From Sphaerotilus mobilis (GTDB taxonomy: Bacteria > Pseudomonadota > Gammaproteobacteria > Burkholderiales > Burkholderiaceae_C): a DNA stretch of 64,000 nt. Where the stretch lies: assembly GCF_004216565.1 (NCBI RefSeq), contig NZ_SGWV01000009.1, positions 248,001 through 312,000 on the forward strand, written 5' to 3'. The notes beneath the pieces are model-generated. The model had not been told where the DNA came from. It saw only the letters and a program-made list of their open reading frames with translations, and searched no databases. Made by a program: the position numbers and the translations under genes. Positions 18,815 through 27,628 of this stretch are shown here, piece by piece (within the stretch, counting starts at the first letter, position 1; the number at the start of each line of letters is the position of its first letter).

Positions 18815-18829
18815 GGGTAGGCGATCAGG

Positions 18830-20083
18830 CTAGGGGGTCGATGGGCGAACGCGCCAGTTTTGCACAGCGACCGCGATCGTGCCGGCGACGACACCCCAGA
18901 AGGCCGCACCGATGCCACCCAGGCTGACGCCGCTGAGCGTGACCAGGAAGGTGATCAGTGCCGGCTCGCGCCAGCGTGGCTCGCCCAGCGCGGCGCCCAG
19001 GCCGGCACCGATGGTGCCCAGCAGCGCGAGCCCGGCAACGGCCAGCACCAGCGCCTTCGGGAAGGCCGCCAGCAGGCCGACCACCGCGCCGCCGGCCAGG
19101 GCCATCAGCAGGTAGAACACGCCGGCCATGACGGCGGCGGTGTAGCGCCGGGCAGGATCCTCGTGGGCCTCGCGGCCCATGCAAATCGCCGCCGTGATCG
19201 CCGCCAGGTTGAAGCTGTAGCCGCCAAACGGCGCCAGCACCAGGCTGACCAGTCCGGTCGTCCCGATGACGGGCGAGACCGGCGTGTCATAGCCGGCCGA
19301 CCGTTGCGCCGCCACGCCCGGCAGGTTCTGCGAGGCCATCGTCACGACGAACAGCGGCAGCGCCAGGCCGATCAAGCCGCGCCAGGTGAACTCGGGCGTG
19401 GTCCAGACAGGCCAGGCGGGCTGGGCCGCGACCGCCTGGAGGTTCAGTTGCCCGAACCCGGCGGCGATCGCCAGCCCCGCCAGCAGCACGCCCGGCACCG
19501 CGTAGCGTGGCCAGAGCCGCCGCCCAAGCAGGTAGACGACCAACATGCCGCCGACCAGCGCGAGGTCGGTGCGTAGGGCGGCGAAGGCGTCGAGCGCGAA
19601 GCGCGTCAGCACGCCGGCCAGCAAGGCGGCGGCGATGGGCTGCGGCAGGCGGTCCATGACGCGTTCGAAAACACCGCTCCAGCCCGCCAGGGCGATCGCG
19701 GCGGCGCAGAGCATGAAGGCGCCGATGCCTTCGGCCATGGTGACGCCGTCCATGCCGGCGGCGGCCGAGGCGATCAGCGCCGCACCCGGCGTCGACCACG
19801 CCGTCAGCACCGGCTTGCGGTAGCGCAGGCTCAGGCCGATGCTGGTCAGCCCCATGCCCAGACCCAGCGCCCACAGCCAGGACGTCAGCTGAGCCGGGGT
19901 GGCGCCCAGCGCGCGGGCCGCCTGGAAGACGATCACGACCGAGCTGGTGTAGCCCACCAGCACCGCGACGAAGCCAGCGACGACCGCCGGCAGCGACAGG
20001 TCCGCGAAGAAGCGACGGTGTCCGGTCGACCCTTCGCCAGCGGCGGCAGCGGCGTTCACCGCGTCAGAAGGTGTAGCCGTCAC
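18830..20083 (-). CDS. BenE family benzoate/H+ symporter-like transporter
   Basis: A 417-residue inner-membrane protein with about 12 hydrophobic segments. Features of the BenE family include the N-terminal FFADLSLPAVVAGFVAVLVG, the central VTMASQNLPGVA and GYDTPVSPVIGTTGL, and APFGGYSFNLAAITAAIC. BenE relatives move benzoate with protons, but no benzoate degradation genes occur in this window, so the substrate here is open. The GTG start at 20083 lies inside the last codons of amgK (20-base overlap), which implies translational coupling with that gene. Confidence 0.88.
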   Translation of the reverse strand: MTATPSDAVNAAAAAGEGSTGHRRFFADLSLPAVVAGFVAVLVGYTSSVVIVFQAARALGATPAQLTSWLWALGLGMGLTSIGLSLRYRKPVLTAWSTPGAALIASAAAGMDGVTMAEGIGAFMLCAAAIALAGWSGVFERVMDRLPQPIAAALLAGVLTRFALDAFAALRTDLALVGGMLVVYLLGRRLWPRYAVPGVLLAGLAIAAGFGQLNLQAVAAQPAWPVWTTPEFTWRGLIGLALPLFVVTMASQNLPGVAAQRSAGYDTPVSPVIGTTGLVSLVLAPFGGYSFNLAAITAAICMGREAHEDPARRYTAAVMAGVFYLLMALAGGAVVGLLAAFPKALVLAVAGLALLGTIGAGLGAALGEPRWREPALITFLVTLSGVSLGGIGAAFWGVVAGTIAVAVQNWRVRPSTP

Positions 20084-21230
20084 GCGCCTCGACCTTGGCC
20101 AGCGCCTCCAGCAGGCGCGCCAGCGGCGTCAGCACGGCGTAGCGCATCGCCACATGATGGGCCTGGCGCCAGACCCGGGGCAGGTCGTCGAGGTAGCCGT
20201 GTTTGCCGTCGCGGTGCGACAGCCGGGCGAAGATGCCCAGCACCTTGAGGTGGCGCTGCAGACCGGTCCATTCAAGGTCGCGCCAGTAGGTGCCAAAGTC
20301 GTCCGGCACCGGCACGCCGGCCTTGCGGGCGCGCTCCCAGTAGCGGGCGGCCCAGTCGATCTGCTGCGGCTCGTCCCAATCGAGGTAGGCGTCGCGCAGC
20401 AGCGAGACCAGGTCGTAGGCGACCGGCCCGAGCACCGCGCCCTGGAAGTCCAGCAGGCCCGGGTTGGGGGCCGGGCCGGCGCCGTCGGTGTCGATCGGGG
20501 CACAGACCATCAGGTTGCGGCTGTGGAAGTCGCGGTGCACCAGCACCTGGGCCTGGCTGGTGAAGACCTGGGTGATCTGGTCAAAGGCGCGCGCCAGGCC
20601 TTGCTGCTGGCGATCGTCCAGCGTCATGCCCTGGTGGCGGGCGATGTACCACTCAGGAAAGATGTCCAGCTCGCGCCGCACCATCGCGGCGTCGTAGCGC
20701 GGCAAGGCCTCCGGCACGGCGATGCCCTGCAGCGTCACCAGCGTGCCGATGGCGTCGCGGTAGAGCCCGTCGGCGCGGCGCTGGTGGGCGCCCTGTTCGA
20801 GGTCGAGCGACAGCAGTTCAGCGTGGTAAGTGCGCCGGCCCAGGTCGCTGATGAGCAGGAAACCGTGTTCGACCTGCCAGTCCAGCACCTGCGGCACGTT
20901 CAGGCCGGCGGCCCGCAGCAGCGCGGCGATGTCGACGAAGGCGCGGTTGTCTTCAACCGCTGGCGGCGCATCCATCACGATGAAGGTGGCCGGCCGGCCG
21001 GACGCCTCGCCCTGGATGCGGAAGTAGCGCCGGAAACTGGCATCAGCACTGGCCGGCGCCAAGGTCTGCACCTGCAGGGCGTGGCGCGGTGCCAGCCCGG
21101 CCAGCCAGCCGTCAAAGGCGGCCTGTCGAGCCGGATCGGCCCAGGTGATGGCGGGCGGGGCGGCGGGTCCGCTGGCGGCGGCGTCGGCGTGGGTCACGGC
21201 GGCAATCGGTGAGGGAGCAAGGTGGGCCAC
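20064..21230 (-). CDS. amgK: Sugar kinase of the aminoglycoside phosphotransferase family (AmgK-like)
   Basis: Kinase of the APH/choline kinase fold; AmgK phosphorylates N-acetylmuramate/N-acetylglucosamine at the anomeric position in cell-wall recycling. Visible features: ASADASFRRYFRI near the N-terminus, nucleotide-binding FIVMDAPPAVEDN, Brenner-type catalytic motif VLVHRDFHSRNLM, and LLDFQGAVLGPVAYDLVSLL with the metal-binding Asp. About 388 residues from a GTG at 21230; a GTG at 21197 is equally possible and closer to the family length. Its usual partner murU is not present here; instead benE follows with an overlap. It is divergent from lptD, and envelope context supports the name. Confidence 0.85.
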   Translation of the reverse strand: MAHLAPSPIAAVTHADAAASGPAAPPAITWADPARQAAFDGWLAGLAPRHALQVQTLAPASADASFRRYFRIQGEASGRPATFIVMDAPPAVEDNRAFVDIAALLRAAGLNVPQVLDWQVEHGFLLISDLGRRTYHAELLSLDLEQGAHQRRADGLYRDAIGTLVTLQGIAVPEALPRYDAAMVRRELDIFPEWYIARHQGMTLDDRQQQGLARAFDQITQVFTSQAQVLVHRDFHSRNLMVCAPIDTDGAGPAPNPGLLDFQGAVLGPVAYDLVSLLRDAYLDWDEPQQIDWAARYWERARKAGVPVPDDFGTYWRDLEWTGLQRHLKVLGIFARLSHRDGKHGYLDDLPRVWRQAHHVAMRYAVLTPLARLLEALAKVEARDGYTF

Positions 21231-21266
21231 GGCGCCCGTCCGGTGGGCTGTCCGGCCAGACCTGCA

Positions 21267-21288
21267 TGGAATAATCAAATGAATTTTA
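21267..21288. promoter_or_regulatory. Overlapping divergent promoters of lptD and amgK
   Basis: On the plus strand AATAAT (21270-21275) or TGGAAT (21267-21272) could be the lptD -10. On the minus strand TAAAAT (21283-21288) or GATTAT (21270-21275) could be the amgK -10. The AT-rich patch stands out in very GC-rich surroundings. The plus box lies so close to the lptD ATG (21279) that it casts doubt on that start. Confidence 0.45.
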
Positions 21289-23927
21289 GCGAGCCGGGCT
21301 CGCGGACCCTGGCCCGCTCCGGGCCCGGCCGCAACGGCGCTACGCCTCGATTGCGCCCGCCTCACGTGCCTGTCCTCCGCCGCCGCCTCCCCCGACCAGA
21401 CCTTCCCCGCGACCTGCGCCTGAGGGCGTTGGCGCTGGCGATCTGTTCGGCCTGGGTTTCCACCTCGGCTCAGGCCCAGGCACAGACCCAGACCCCGGCC
21501 GAGGCCGTTGTCGATGCGCCGGCAGCGGGCGTCTACACCCCCGCCCAGGCCTGCCGCATCGTCAATTGGCGCCGGGCATCACGCGGCGGTTTGCGGCCCT
21601 TGAGCCTGCCGACACCCGCGACCGGAACGGCAGACGCCGACCGCATCGTCATCGAGGCCGACCGGTTGTCCGGCGAGACCGGCCTGAGCCTTCAGGCGCG
21701 CGGCGACGTCCGCCTGCAGCGCGGCGAGCTGACCGTGCAGGCCGACGAGCTGGAATACCGCTACCCGACCGACCGGATGCGTGCGCTGGGCTCGATCGAG
21801 ATGTGGCGCGGCCAGGACTACTACAGCGGCAGCGAGATCGACATCGACACGCGCGAGTCGGAGGGCTGGTTCCTCAACCCCACCTTCCATTTCGCCCGCA
21901 CCCAGGCCGGTGGCGGCGCCGACCGCATCGACTTCCTCGGCCGTGACCGCATGGTGGTGCTGGGCGCCACCTACAGCAGCTGCGAGGTCGAGCCCGGTCA
22001 GACCGTGCCCTGGCAGCTCTCGGCCCGGCGCGTGCGGCTGGACTTCGAGGCCAACGAGGGCCTGGCCGAGGGCGCCGTGCTGCGCTTCTTCGACGTGCCC
22101 ATCCTGGCCTTGCCGGCCCTGAGCTTTCCGGTCACCGACGCGCGCAAGTCCGGCTGGCTCCCGCCGCACATCAACCTCGCCAGCACCAGCAGCCTGGAGC
22201 TGGGCGTGCCCTACTACTGGAACATCGCGCCGTCACACGACGCCACGCTGACGCCCTACCTGTCGCTCAAGCGCGGCGCCTCGCTGGACAGCGAGATCCG
22301 CTACTTGCGGGACCGCGACGGCGGCACGCTGGACTCGTCCTGGTTGCCCGACGACCGCGTCACCGGCGAGCAGCGATGGTCCCTAGGATGGCGCCACACT
22401 GGCCAGTTCGGCGACGTCTTGCCCGCCGACGGCGCGTGGACCTACGACTGGCGCACCCTGCGCGTCTCCGACGACGACTACTGGAAGGACGGCCTGCGCG
22501 GGGTCGACTCGCTGACGCCGCGCCTGCTGGGTTCATCGGTCCAGCTGAACCAGCGCCGCGCACTGCGCTCGGACGACGACGCGCAGATCGACCAGTGGCT
22601 CTACGCCCGCGTGCAGCACTGGCAGGTGTTGCAGAGCAAGGTCGCCACCGATGCGATCGTCGCGCCCTACCAGCGCGAGCCGCAGATCGGCGCCCTCTGG
22701 CGAGCCCAGCGCGGCGGCCTGAGCGGCTCCCTGCAGACCGAGGTCAACCGCTTCAGCCTCGTGCAGGACGGCAGCGCGGGCGGCTCGCGGGCCCATCTGG
22801 TCGGCGATGTCGCCTGGGCGATCGGCGACGGCGGCTGGCAGCTGACGCCGCGGGTCGGCCTGAACGCGGCGCGCTACCAGACCGACACGGTGCTGGGCAA
22901 CGGCGAGCGTCAGGCCGGTCGCAGCGTGCCGACCTTCAGCCTGGAAAGCGCCTGGTCCTTCGAACGCCCGACCCGGCTGTTCGGCCGGGACATGACGCAG
23001 ACCCTCGAACCGCGTCTGCTCTACGTGCACACGCCCTGGCGTGACCTGGCCGGCCTGCCCAACTATGACAGCGCCCGTCTGGACCTGAACGCGCACAGCC
23101 TGTTCTCGCCCAACGCCTTCTCGGGCGTCGACTGGGTCTCGGAAGCCGAGCAGGTCACCACCGGGCTGAGCTCGCGCTACCTCGACGCCGGCAATGGCGC
23201 CCAGCTCGCCAGCGTGGGCATCGCGCAGCGCTACGTGCTCAGCGACCCCCAGGCGGCGCCCGATGGTCGCCAGGTCAGCAAGGGCTATTCGGACCTCTAC
23301 CTGCTGGGCACGCTCAACACCGTGCCGAACTGGACGTTCGACACCGCCGTCCAATACAGCCCCGAGTTGCGGCAGGTGGAGCGCAGCATCAGCAGCATGA
23401 CCTACTCGCCGGGTCCGTTTCGCACCGCGACCCTGGGCTATCGCCTGCAACGTGGCGCCAGCGAGCAAGTGGCGCTGGGCTGGCAATGGCCGATCCGCGG
23501 CCCCTTGCCCGGCCTGTTCAGCGAGCTGGTCGCAGCGGCCGGCACGCCCGCACAGGCGGCGGTGGCACAGGCACGCGCCAGCGGCTCGGCAGGCACCCGG
23601 TCGACGGCGTCAAGCTGCGTCGGCACGCTCTACGGTGTCGGCCGGCTCGACTACAGCGTCACCGATCGGCGGGTCTCCGGCGCGGTGCTGGGCTTCGAAT
23701 ACGACGCGGGCTGCTGGATCGGGCGGGTGGTCGCGCTGCGCCAGTCGACCGGCGCCAGCGAAGCGACGACGCGGCTGATGTTCCAGCTTGAGCTGGTCGG
23801 CCTGTCGCGGCTCGGCTCCAATCCGCTGGGGGTCTTGAAAGACAATGTGCCCGGCTACATGCTGCTGCGCGACCCGAAGGCGGACGGCAGCCTCTCGTCC
23901 GGCACCGCTGCCACGCCTGTCCCCTGA
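21279..23927 (+). CDS. lptD: LPS-assembly protein LptD
   Basis: Outer-membrane beta-barrel that, with LptE, inserts lipopolysaccharide in the outer leaflet. The protein (882 residues from this ATG) has an Arg-rich N-terminus, a signal h-region LRALALAICSAW ending near STSAQA, an OstA/LptA-like jellyroll (RIVIEADRLSGETGLSLQARG, then DELEYRYPTDRMRALG), and a barrel with aromatic-rich strands. Cysteines in QACRIVNW, YSSCEVEPG, SSCVGTLYG and DAGCWIG could form the family's interdomain disulfides. The start is doubtful: in-frame TTG at 21351 or GTG at 21366 would give a normal-length signal peptide. Followed by surA, its periplasmic chaperone. Confidence 0.94.
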   Translation: MNFSEPGSRTLARSGPGRNGATPRLRPPHVPVLRRRLPRPDLPRDLRLRALALAICSAWVSTSAQAQAQTQTPAEAVVDAPAAGVYTPAQACRIVNWRRASRGGLRPLSLPTPATGTADADRIVIEADRLSGETGLSLQARGDVRLQRGELTVQADELEYRYPTDRMRALGSIEMWRGQDYYSGSEIDIDTRESEGWFLNPTFHFARTQAGGGADRIDFLGRDRMVVLGATYSSCEVEPGQTVPWQLSARRVRLDFEANEGLAEGAVLRFFDVPILALPALSFPVTDARKSGWLPPHINLASTSSLELGVPYYWNIAPSHDATLTPYLSLKRGASLDSEIRYLRDRDGGTLDSSWLPDDRVTGEQRWSLGWRHTGQFGDVLPADGAWTYDWRTLRVSDDDYWKDGLRGVDSLTPRLLGSSVQLNQRRALRSDDDAQIDQWLYARVQHWQVLQSKVATDAIVAPYQREPQIGALWRAQRGGLSGSLQTEVNRFSLVQDGSAGGSRAHLVGDVAWAIGDGGWQLTPRVGLNAARYQTDTVLGNGERQAGRSVPTFSLESAWSFERPTRLFGRDMTQTLEPRLLYVHTPWRDLAGLPNYDSARLDLNAHSLFSPNAFSGVDWVSEAEQVTTGLSSRYLDAGNGAQLASVGIAQRYVLSDPQAAPDGRQVSKGYSDLYLLGTLNTVPNWTFDTAVQYSPELRQVERSISSMTYSPGPFRTATLGYRLQRGASEQVALGWQWPIRGPLPGLFSELVAAAGTPAQAAVAQARASGSAGTRSTASSCVGTLYGVGRLDYSVTDRRVSGAVLGFEYDAGCWIGRVVALRQSTGASEATTRLMFQLELVGLSRLGSNPLGVLKDNVPGYMLLRDPKADGSLSSGTAATPVP

Positions 23928-23973
23928 CGCCCGATCGACAGCCGCCCTGCGGCCGACCTGAACCACCCTGTTC

Positions 23974-25350
23974 ATGACCTCACCTGACCGACCGATCACC
24001 CGAGCCGGCTCGCGCCGTCTGGCCCTGGCCTTGCACCTCGCGGCCTGCCTGGCCGCCGGCGCCAGCCTGTGCCCCCTCGCGGCCGCCCAGGCGGTGTCCG
24101 CACCTGCCGAACGCCAGGAAGCCGCTCGACAGAGTGCCGACTACATCGTGGCCATCGTCAACCGCGAACTGGTGACCAACAGCGAGGTCCAGGCCCGACT
24201 GCAGCGCGTCGAGGCGGAGGCGGGTCGCTCCGGCGCCCAGCTGCCAGGGCGTGACGTGTTGCTGCGCGAGGTGCTGGACCAGTTGATCGACGAACGTGCC
24301 CAGCTGACCCATGCCGCCGAAAGCGGCTTGCGCATCGACGAGGCCGAGCTGGACCGCACCGTGGCCAGTGTCGCCGCGCAGAACCAGCTGAGCGTGTCCG
24401 AACTGCGCGAGCGGCTCCGCGCCGATGGCCAGGACTACGCCCGCTTCCGCGACAACCTGCGTGACCGGCTGGCGCTGGAGCGCGTGCGCGAGCGCGACGT
24501 GCAGGCGCGCCTGCGCATCGTCGATGCCGACATCGAGAACTGGCTGGCCCGGGAGCGCGAGAAGGCCGGCGCCGTCAACGAATACAACATCGCCCAGATC
24601 CTGATTGCCGTGCCCGAGACCGCCACGCCGGCCGAAGCGGCGGCTCGACGGGCGCAGGCCGTCTCGGTGCTGCAGCGGCTCAAGGCTGGCGAGGACTTCG
24701 GCGCGCTGGTCAAGTCGGTCTCGCAGGCCTCCAAGGCGAACAACGGCGAGCTCGGCCTGCGGCGCGGCGATGCGCTGCCCGACCTGTTCGTCGAAGCGGT
24801 ACGCCCCTTGTTCGCCGGAGAAGTGGCGCCGCAGGTCGTTCGATCTGGCGCCGGCTTTCACATCCTGAAGCTGGTCGAGCGGCGCGACGCTGCGCTGTCT
24901 GTCACGCAGACCCGCGCCCGCCACATCCTGCTGCGGCCCAGCCCGGGAAGCAGCGAGACCATGGTGATCCGCCGCCTGGAGGAGTTCCGGCAACGCATCG
25001 CGGCCGGTCGCGCCCGCTTCGACGAACTGGCACGCCAGCATTCGGAAGACGGCAGCGCGCCCGGCGGCGGCGATCTGGGCTGGGCCTCGCCCGGTCAGTT
25101 CGTGCCCGAGTTCGAGCAGGCGATGCAATCGCTGGCGCTCAACGAGGTCTCCGCGCCGGTCGTGTCGCGCTTTGGCGTGCACCTGATCCAGGTACTCGAA
25201 CGCAAGCAGGTCAGCCTGGACGTGCGCCAGCAGCGCGAGGCCGCGCGAGCGGCCCTGCGCGAGCAGAAGTACGAGGAAACCTACCTCGAATGGGCCCGCG
25301 AGGTGCGCGCCCGCGCCTACGTCGAACTGCGCGAACCCCCGGGCCTGTGA
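23974..25350 (+). CDS. surA: Periplasmic chaperone and peptidyl-prolyl isomerase SurA
   Basis: Chaperone that delivers unfolded outer-membrane proteins such as LptD to the Bam machine. The 458-residue protein has a signal peptide ending near LAAAQA, an N-terminal chaperone domain starting [21 protein letters not shown], and two parvulin domains: one around [13 protein letters not shown] to [13 protein letters not shown] and the second around [12 protein letters not shown] to [13 protein letters not shown]. The second is better conserved, with the [14 protein letters not shown] motif. It lies 46 bases after lptD. In enterobacteria pdxA follows; here rsmA comes next directly. Confidence 0.95.
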   Translation: MTSPDRPITRAGSRRLALALHLAACLAAGASLCPLAAAQAVSAPAERQEAARQSADYIVAIVNRELVTNSEVQARLQRVEAEAGRSGAQLPGRDVLLREVLDQLIDERAQLTHAAESGLRIDEAELDRTVASVAAQNQLSVSELRERLRADGQDYARFRDNLRDRLALERVRERDVQARLRIVDADIENWLAREREKAGAVNEYNIAQILIAVPETATPAEAAARRAQAVSVLQRLKAGEDFGALVKSVSQASKANNGELGLRRGDALPDLFVEAVRPLFAGEVAPQVVRSGAGFHILKLVERRDAALSVTQTRARHILLRPSPGSSETMVIRRLEEFRQRIAAGRARFDELARQHSEDGSAPGGGDLGWASPGQFVPEFEQAMQSLALNEVSAPVVSRFGVHLIQVLERKQVSLDVRQQREAARAALREQKYEETYLEWAREVRARAYVELREPPGL

Positions 25351-25390
25351 GCCCGCCGATCGATCGCCCGCACGTCCACCGGACCGCCGC

Positions 25391-26182
25391 TTGAAACACA
25401 TCGCCCGCAAACGCTTCGGCCAGCATTTCCTGGTCGACACCGCCCTGCTCGACCGCATCGTGCGCAGCATCGATCCGCGCCCGGGCGAAGCGGTGGTCGA
25501 GATTGGCCCCGGCCTGGGCGCCATGACGGACCCGGTGGTGGCGCGCTGCGAGAAGCTCACCGTGATCGAGCTGGACCGCGACCTGGCAGCCCGGCTGCGC
25601 AAGCGTGCCGAGCTGACGGTGGTCGAGTCCGATGTGCTGCGGGTCGACTTCAGCGCCCTGGCGACACAGCTCTGCGCACCCGGGCAAAAGCTGCGCGTGA
25701 TCGGCAACCTGCCCTACAACATCTCCAGCCCGATCCTGTTCCACCTGCTGGACCATGTCGACGTGATCGCGGACCAGCACTTCATGCTGCAGAAGGAAGT
25801 CGTCGACCGCATGGCCAGCGCGCCAGGCTCGAAGGACTATGGCCGGCTGTCGGTGATGCTGCAGTGGCGCTACGACATCGAGTCGCTGCTGGACGTCCCG
25901 CCGGAGTCCTTCGATCCGCCACCGCGCGTGGACTCGGCCGTCGTGCGCATGACGCCACTGGCGCAGCCGCCAGCGATCGACGTCAAGCTGCTGGGCGCGC
26001 TGGTGACGTCGGCCTTCTCGCAGCGCCGCAAGTTGCTGCGCCACAGCCTGGGCCACTGGCTGGAGCAGCGTGGCAGCCGCAGCACCTTCGACCTTCAGCG
26101 CCGGGCAGAGGAAGTGCCTGTGGCCGAGTTTGTCGCGCTCGCGGTCGCAGAAGGACAGGCCGCCCAGGTCGACCCGACCTGA
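25391..26182 (+). CDS. rsmA: 16S rRNA (adenine1518-N6/adenine1519-N6) dimethyltransferase
   Basis: KsgA: dimethylates two adjacent adenines in helix 45 of 16S rRNA at a late stage of 30S assembly. The 263-residue protein contains [13 protein letters not shown] motif [13 protein letters not shown], the acidic [10 protein letters not shown], and catalytic motif [15 protein letters not shown]. The start codon is TTG at 25391, giving [12 protein letters not shown] as in relatives; no upstream ATG fits. It lies 40 bases after surA and probably shares its transcript; a strong hairpin follows. Loss of this enzyme gives kasugamycin resistance in other bacteria. Confidence 0.96.
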   Translation: MKHIARKRFGQHFLVDTALLDRIVRSIDPRPGEAVVEIGPGLGAMTDPVVARCEKLTVIELDRDLAARLRKRAELTVVESDVLRVDFSALATQLCAPGQKLRVIGNLPYNISSPILFHLLDHVDVIADQHFMLQKEVVDRMASAPGSKDYGRLSVMLQWRYDIESLLDVPPESFDPPPRVDSAVVRMTPLAQPPAIDVKLLGALVTSAFSQRRKLLRHSLGHWLEQRGSRSTFDLQRRAEEVPVAEFVALAVAEGQAAQVDPT

Positions 26183-26197
26183 GGTGTCGGCGCCAAA

Positions 26198-26226
26198 GAC
26201 AAGGCCCGCGCGAGGCGGGCCTTGTC
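26198..26226 (+). terminator. Hairpin terminator after rsmA
   Basis: GACAAGGCCCGC (26198-26209), loop GCGAG, GCGGGCCTTGTC (26215-26226): a perfect 12-base-pair stem. Core identical to the hairpins after the HzsA-like gene and pckG. Confidence 0.8.
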
Positions 26227-26291
26227 GGGTCGGGCGGTGTGGACCACCGCCCGGAGGCATCGAGAGATGCGCGTCGATCCTTCCGGATGAA

Positions 26292-26423
26292 TCAGGCGGC
26301 GACCAGCCAGTTGGCGGTGTCGAACGCGCTGCTCATCAGCGGCATGTGCGGCGCGAAAGTCGGCGCGGCATTCTTGGTCGGCTTCGGCGCCGGCTTGACC
26401 GGCTGCTGCTCGATGGGGGCCAC
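26292..26423 (-). CDS. Possible small protein or gene remnant, 43 residues
   Basis: From a GTG at 26423 the frame reads APIEQQPVKPAPKPTKNAAP, then TFAPHMPLMSSAFDTANWLV. The Lys-Pro-Ala linker and hydrophobic end look like real protein rather than random frame, and GGGAG lies nine bases upstream, but that sequence is part of the barstar hairpin. It may be a small gene or the tail of a lost gene. Downstream it faces the rsmA terminator. Confidence 0.25.
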   Translation of the reverse strand: MAPIEQQPVKPAPKPTKNAAPTFAPHMPLMSSAFDTANWLVAA

Positions 26424-26426
26424 TTC

Positions 26427-26463
26427 AGCCCGCTCCCATTGCCCGTTGTCCTGGGAGCGGGCT
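26427..26463 (-). terminator. Hairpin at the end of the barstar gene
   Basis: AGCCCGCTCCCA (26427-26438) and its perfect complement (26452-26463) form a 12-base-pair stem with a 13-base loop starting within the barstar stop codon. No T tract follows on the minus strand, so it may stabilise the 3' end rather than terminate efficiently. Confidence 0.5.
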
Positions 26464-26857
26464 ACTGAAAAGAATAGAAGCATCTGAAGGGTATCTTTCT
26501 TTCCCCCCAGAAGTCGGCGGTGTCCCGGAACACGTCCAGCACCTGTTCACGCACCTCGCGGTCGAAGCGAGGGTTGTCGGGCAGCTGCTCCAGCACCACG
26601 ACGAAACCCGCCTGCTCGCCCGACTTGTAGACCAGATCGGTCATGCAGTCGTGCAAGGCATCGAGGTTCTTGCCGAAATGGGCCGGAAACAGGAAGGCCT
26701 GGGCGATGCCTTCGAGCACGTCCTGCTTGGTCTGTGCCGAAGCGAGGTTGGCGTACAGGAAGTGATGGCCCATGGTCTGGGCCGCCGCCAATAGATCGTC
26801 CACGCGGAAGGCCCGGATGGCCTGCACGATGTTGGGACGCACGGTCTGCAGAAGCAT
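26462..26857 (-). CDS. Barstar family ribonuclease inhibitor
   Basis: Cytoplasmic inhibitor that binds a barnase-type ribonuclease and covers its active site. The 131-residue protein carries the diagnostic helix FGKNLDALHDCMTDL; Asp66 and Asp70 correspond to barstar Asp35 and Asp39, which plug the barnase active site. A longer N-terminal region than Bacillus barstar (about 30 extra residues, beginning MLLQTVRPNIVQAIRAF) is present. It lies 34 bases downstream of the secreted ribonuclease gene on the same strand, so the pair forms an operon: the inhibitor protects the cell before the enzyme is exported. Purines (AAGAGAA) before the ATG are a plausible ribosome site. Confidence 0.9.
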   Translation of the reverse strand: MLLQTVRPNIVQAIRAFRVDDLLAAAQTMGHHFLYANLASAQTKQDVLEGIAQAFLFPAHFGKNLDALHDCMTDLVYKSGEQAGFVVVLEQLPDNPRFDREVREQVLDVFRDTADFWGERKIPFRCFYSFQ

Positions 26858-26891
26858 GATGTTCTCTTAGCGCTTTCAGTCCTCGCCTCGA

Positions 26892-27338
26892 TCACTGCAC
26901 GATGCGCTTGAAGCTCGCGTAGTGATCCTGGGTGTAGTAACAGACATCCGGAGACCGGGGTTCGTTCCCGCCACACACGATGCGCCGGGCTCCACGATCT
27001 CGCGATCCGGGGGTCGGCACGGTGTACTCACGGTAGTAGCCTCGAGGCTCGCGGGGCAGCAGTCGCTCGCGATTGCCAAACACCGAACCATCCTTTTTCG
27101 GGTAGGGAAACGGACCGCCGACAAGGATCAGGCGATGCGTTTGGCGGGCTTGAGGCGGCAGCTCGGACAGCGCGACAGCCGCTTGCGTGGCTGCCACCGG
27201 AGCGGCTTCCCGGGCCTGTGCAGCGGGACTTGCGGTGAGACCGATGGTGCCGACGCTGAGTGCGCCAGCCAGACTCGACAACAAGACCACCGCCGCCAGG
27301 GCCACCCGGCTGGCCACCGATTTCGACCACCGCGACAT
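26892..27338 (-). CDS. Secreted barnase/RNase N1-T1-type guanyl ribonuclease
   Basis: A 148-residue exported endoribonuclease expected to cut RNA after G. A signal peptide (basic start, h-region VALAAVVLLSSLAGALSVG, cleavage near AAQA at 42) precedes the catalytic domain: ILVGGPFPYPKKDGSVFGNR, then RGYYREYTV with general base Glu104, RGARRIV with Arg118/119 (phosphate binding), and YTQDHYASFKRI with general acid His139. These match barnase Glu73, Arg83/87 and His102. Cys122 and Cys133 may pair in the periplasm. The ATG at 27338 has AGGTGG seven bases upstream. The 290-base gap upstream, before the malic enzyme gene, must hold the promoter. Followed by barstar. Confidence 0.9.
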   Translation of the reverse strand: MSRWSKSVASRVALAAVVLLSSLAGALSVGTIGLTASPAAQAREAAPVAATQAAVALSELPPQARQTHRLILVGGPFPYPKKDGSVFGNRERLLPREPRGYYREYTVPTPGSRDRGARRIVCGGNEPRSPDVCYYTQDHYASFKRIVQ

Positions 27339-27628
27339 GCAAGCACCACCTTGGATGAAACGGCCTCGAAACACGAAGGGCACCCTGGAAAACTGAGGCC
27401 GGATGGTATCTGTTCGGGCCCTGAAGCTCAAGGGATTGCCTCAATTTTCAGCACTGAGCACGGTCTTTCCGATGCTTGTAAGCGTGCGCCAACTTTCAAC
27501 GCACGCCTACGGCCCCGAATCGCGCAACCGTTCGCCCTTTTCCATTCAGGGGCGTGCCGCAGCGCAGCATCCGCCCTTGGCACAAGGCCGCCGGCATCCC
27601 GCGCGGCGACCTCGTGGCTGCACCGCCG

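Noticed and set aside
26462-27338. Barnase-barstar pair as a classical intracellular toxin-antitoxin module
   Set aside because: The nuclease has a clear export signal, so the inhibitor guards against premature folding or leakage rather than acting as a plasmid-style antitoxin.
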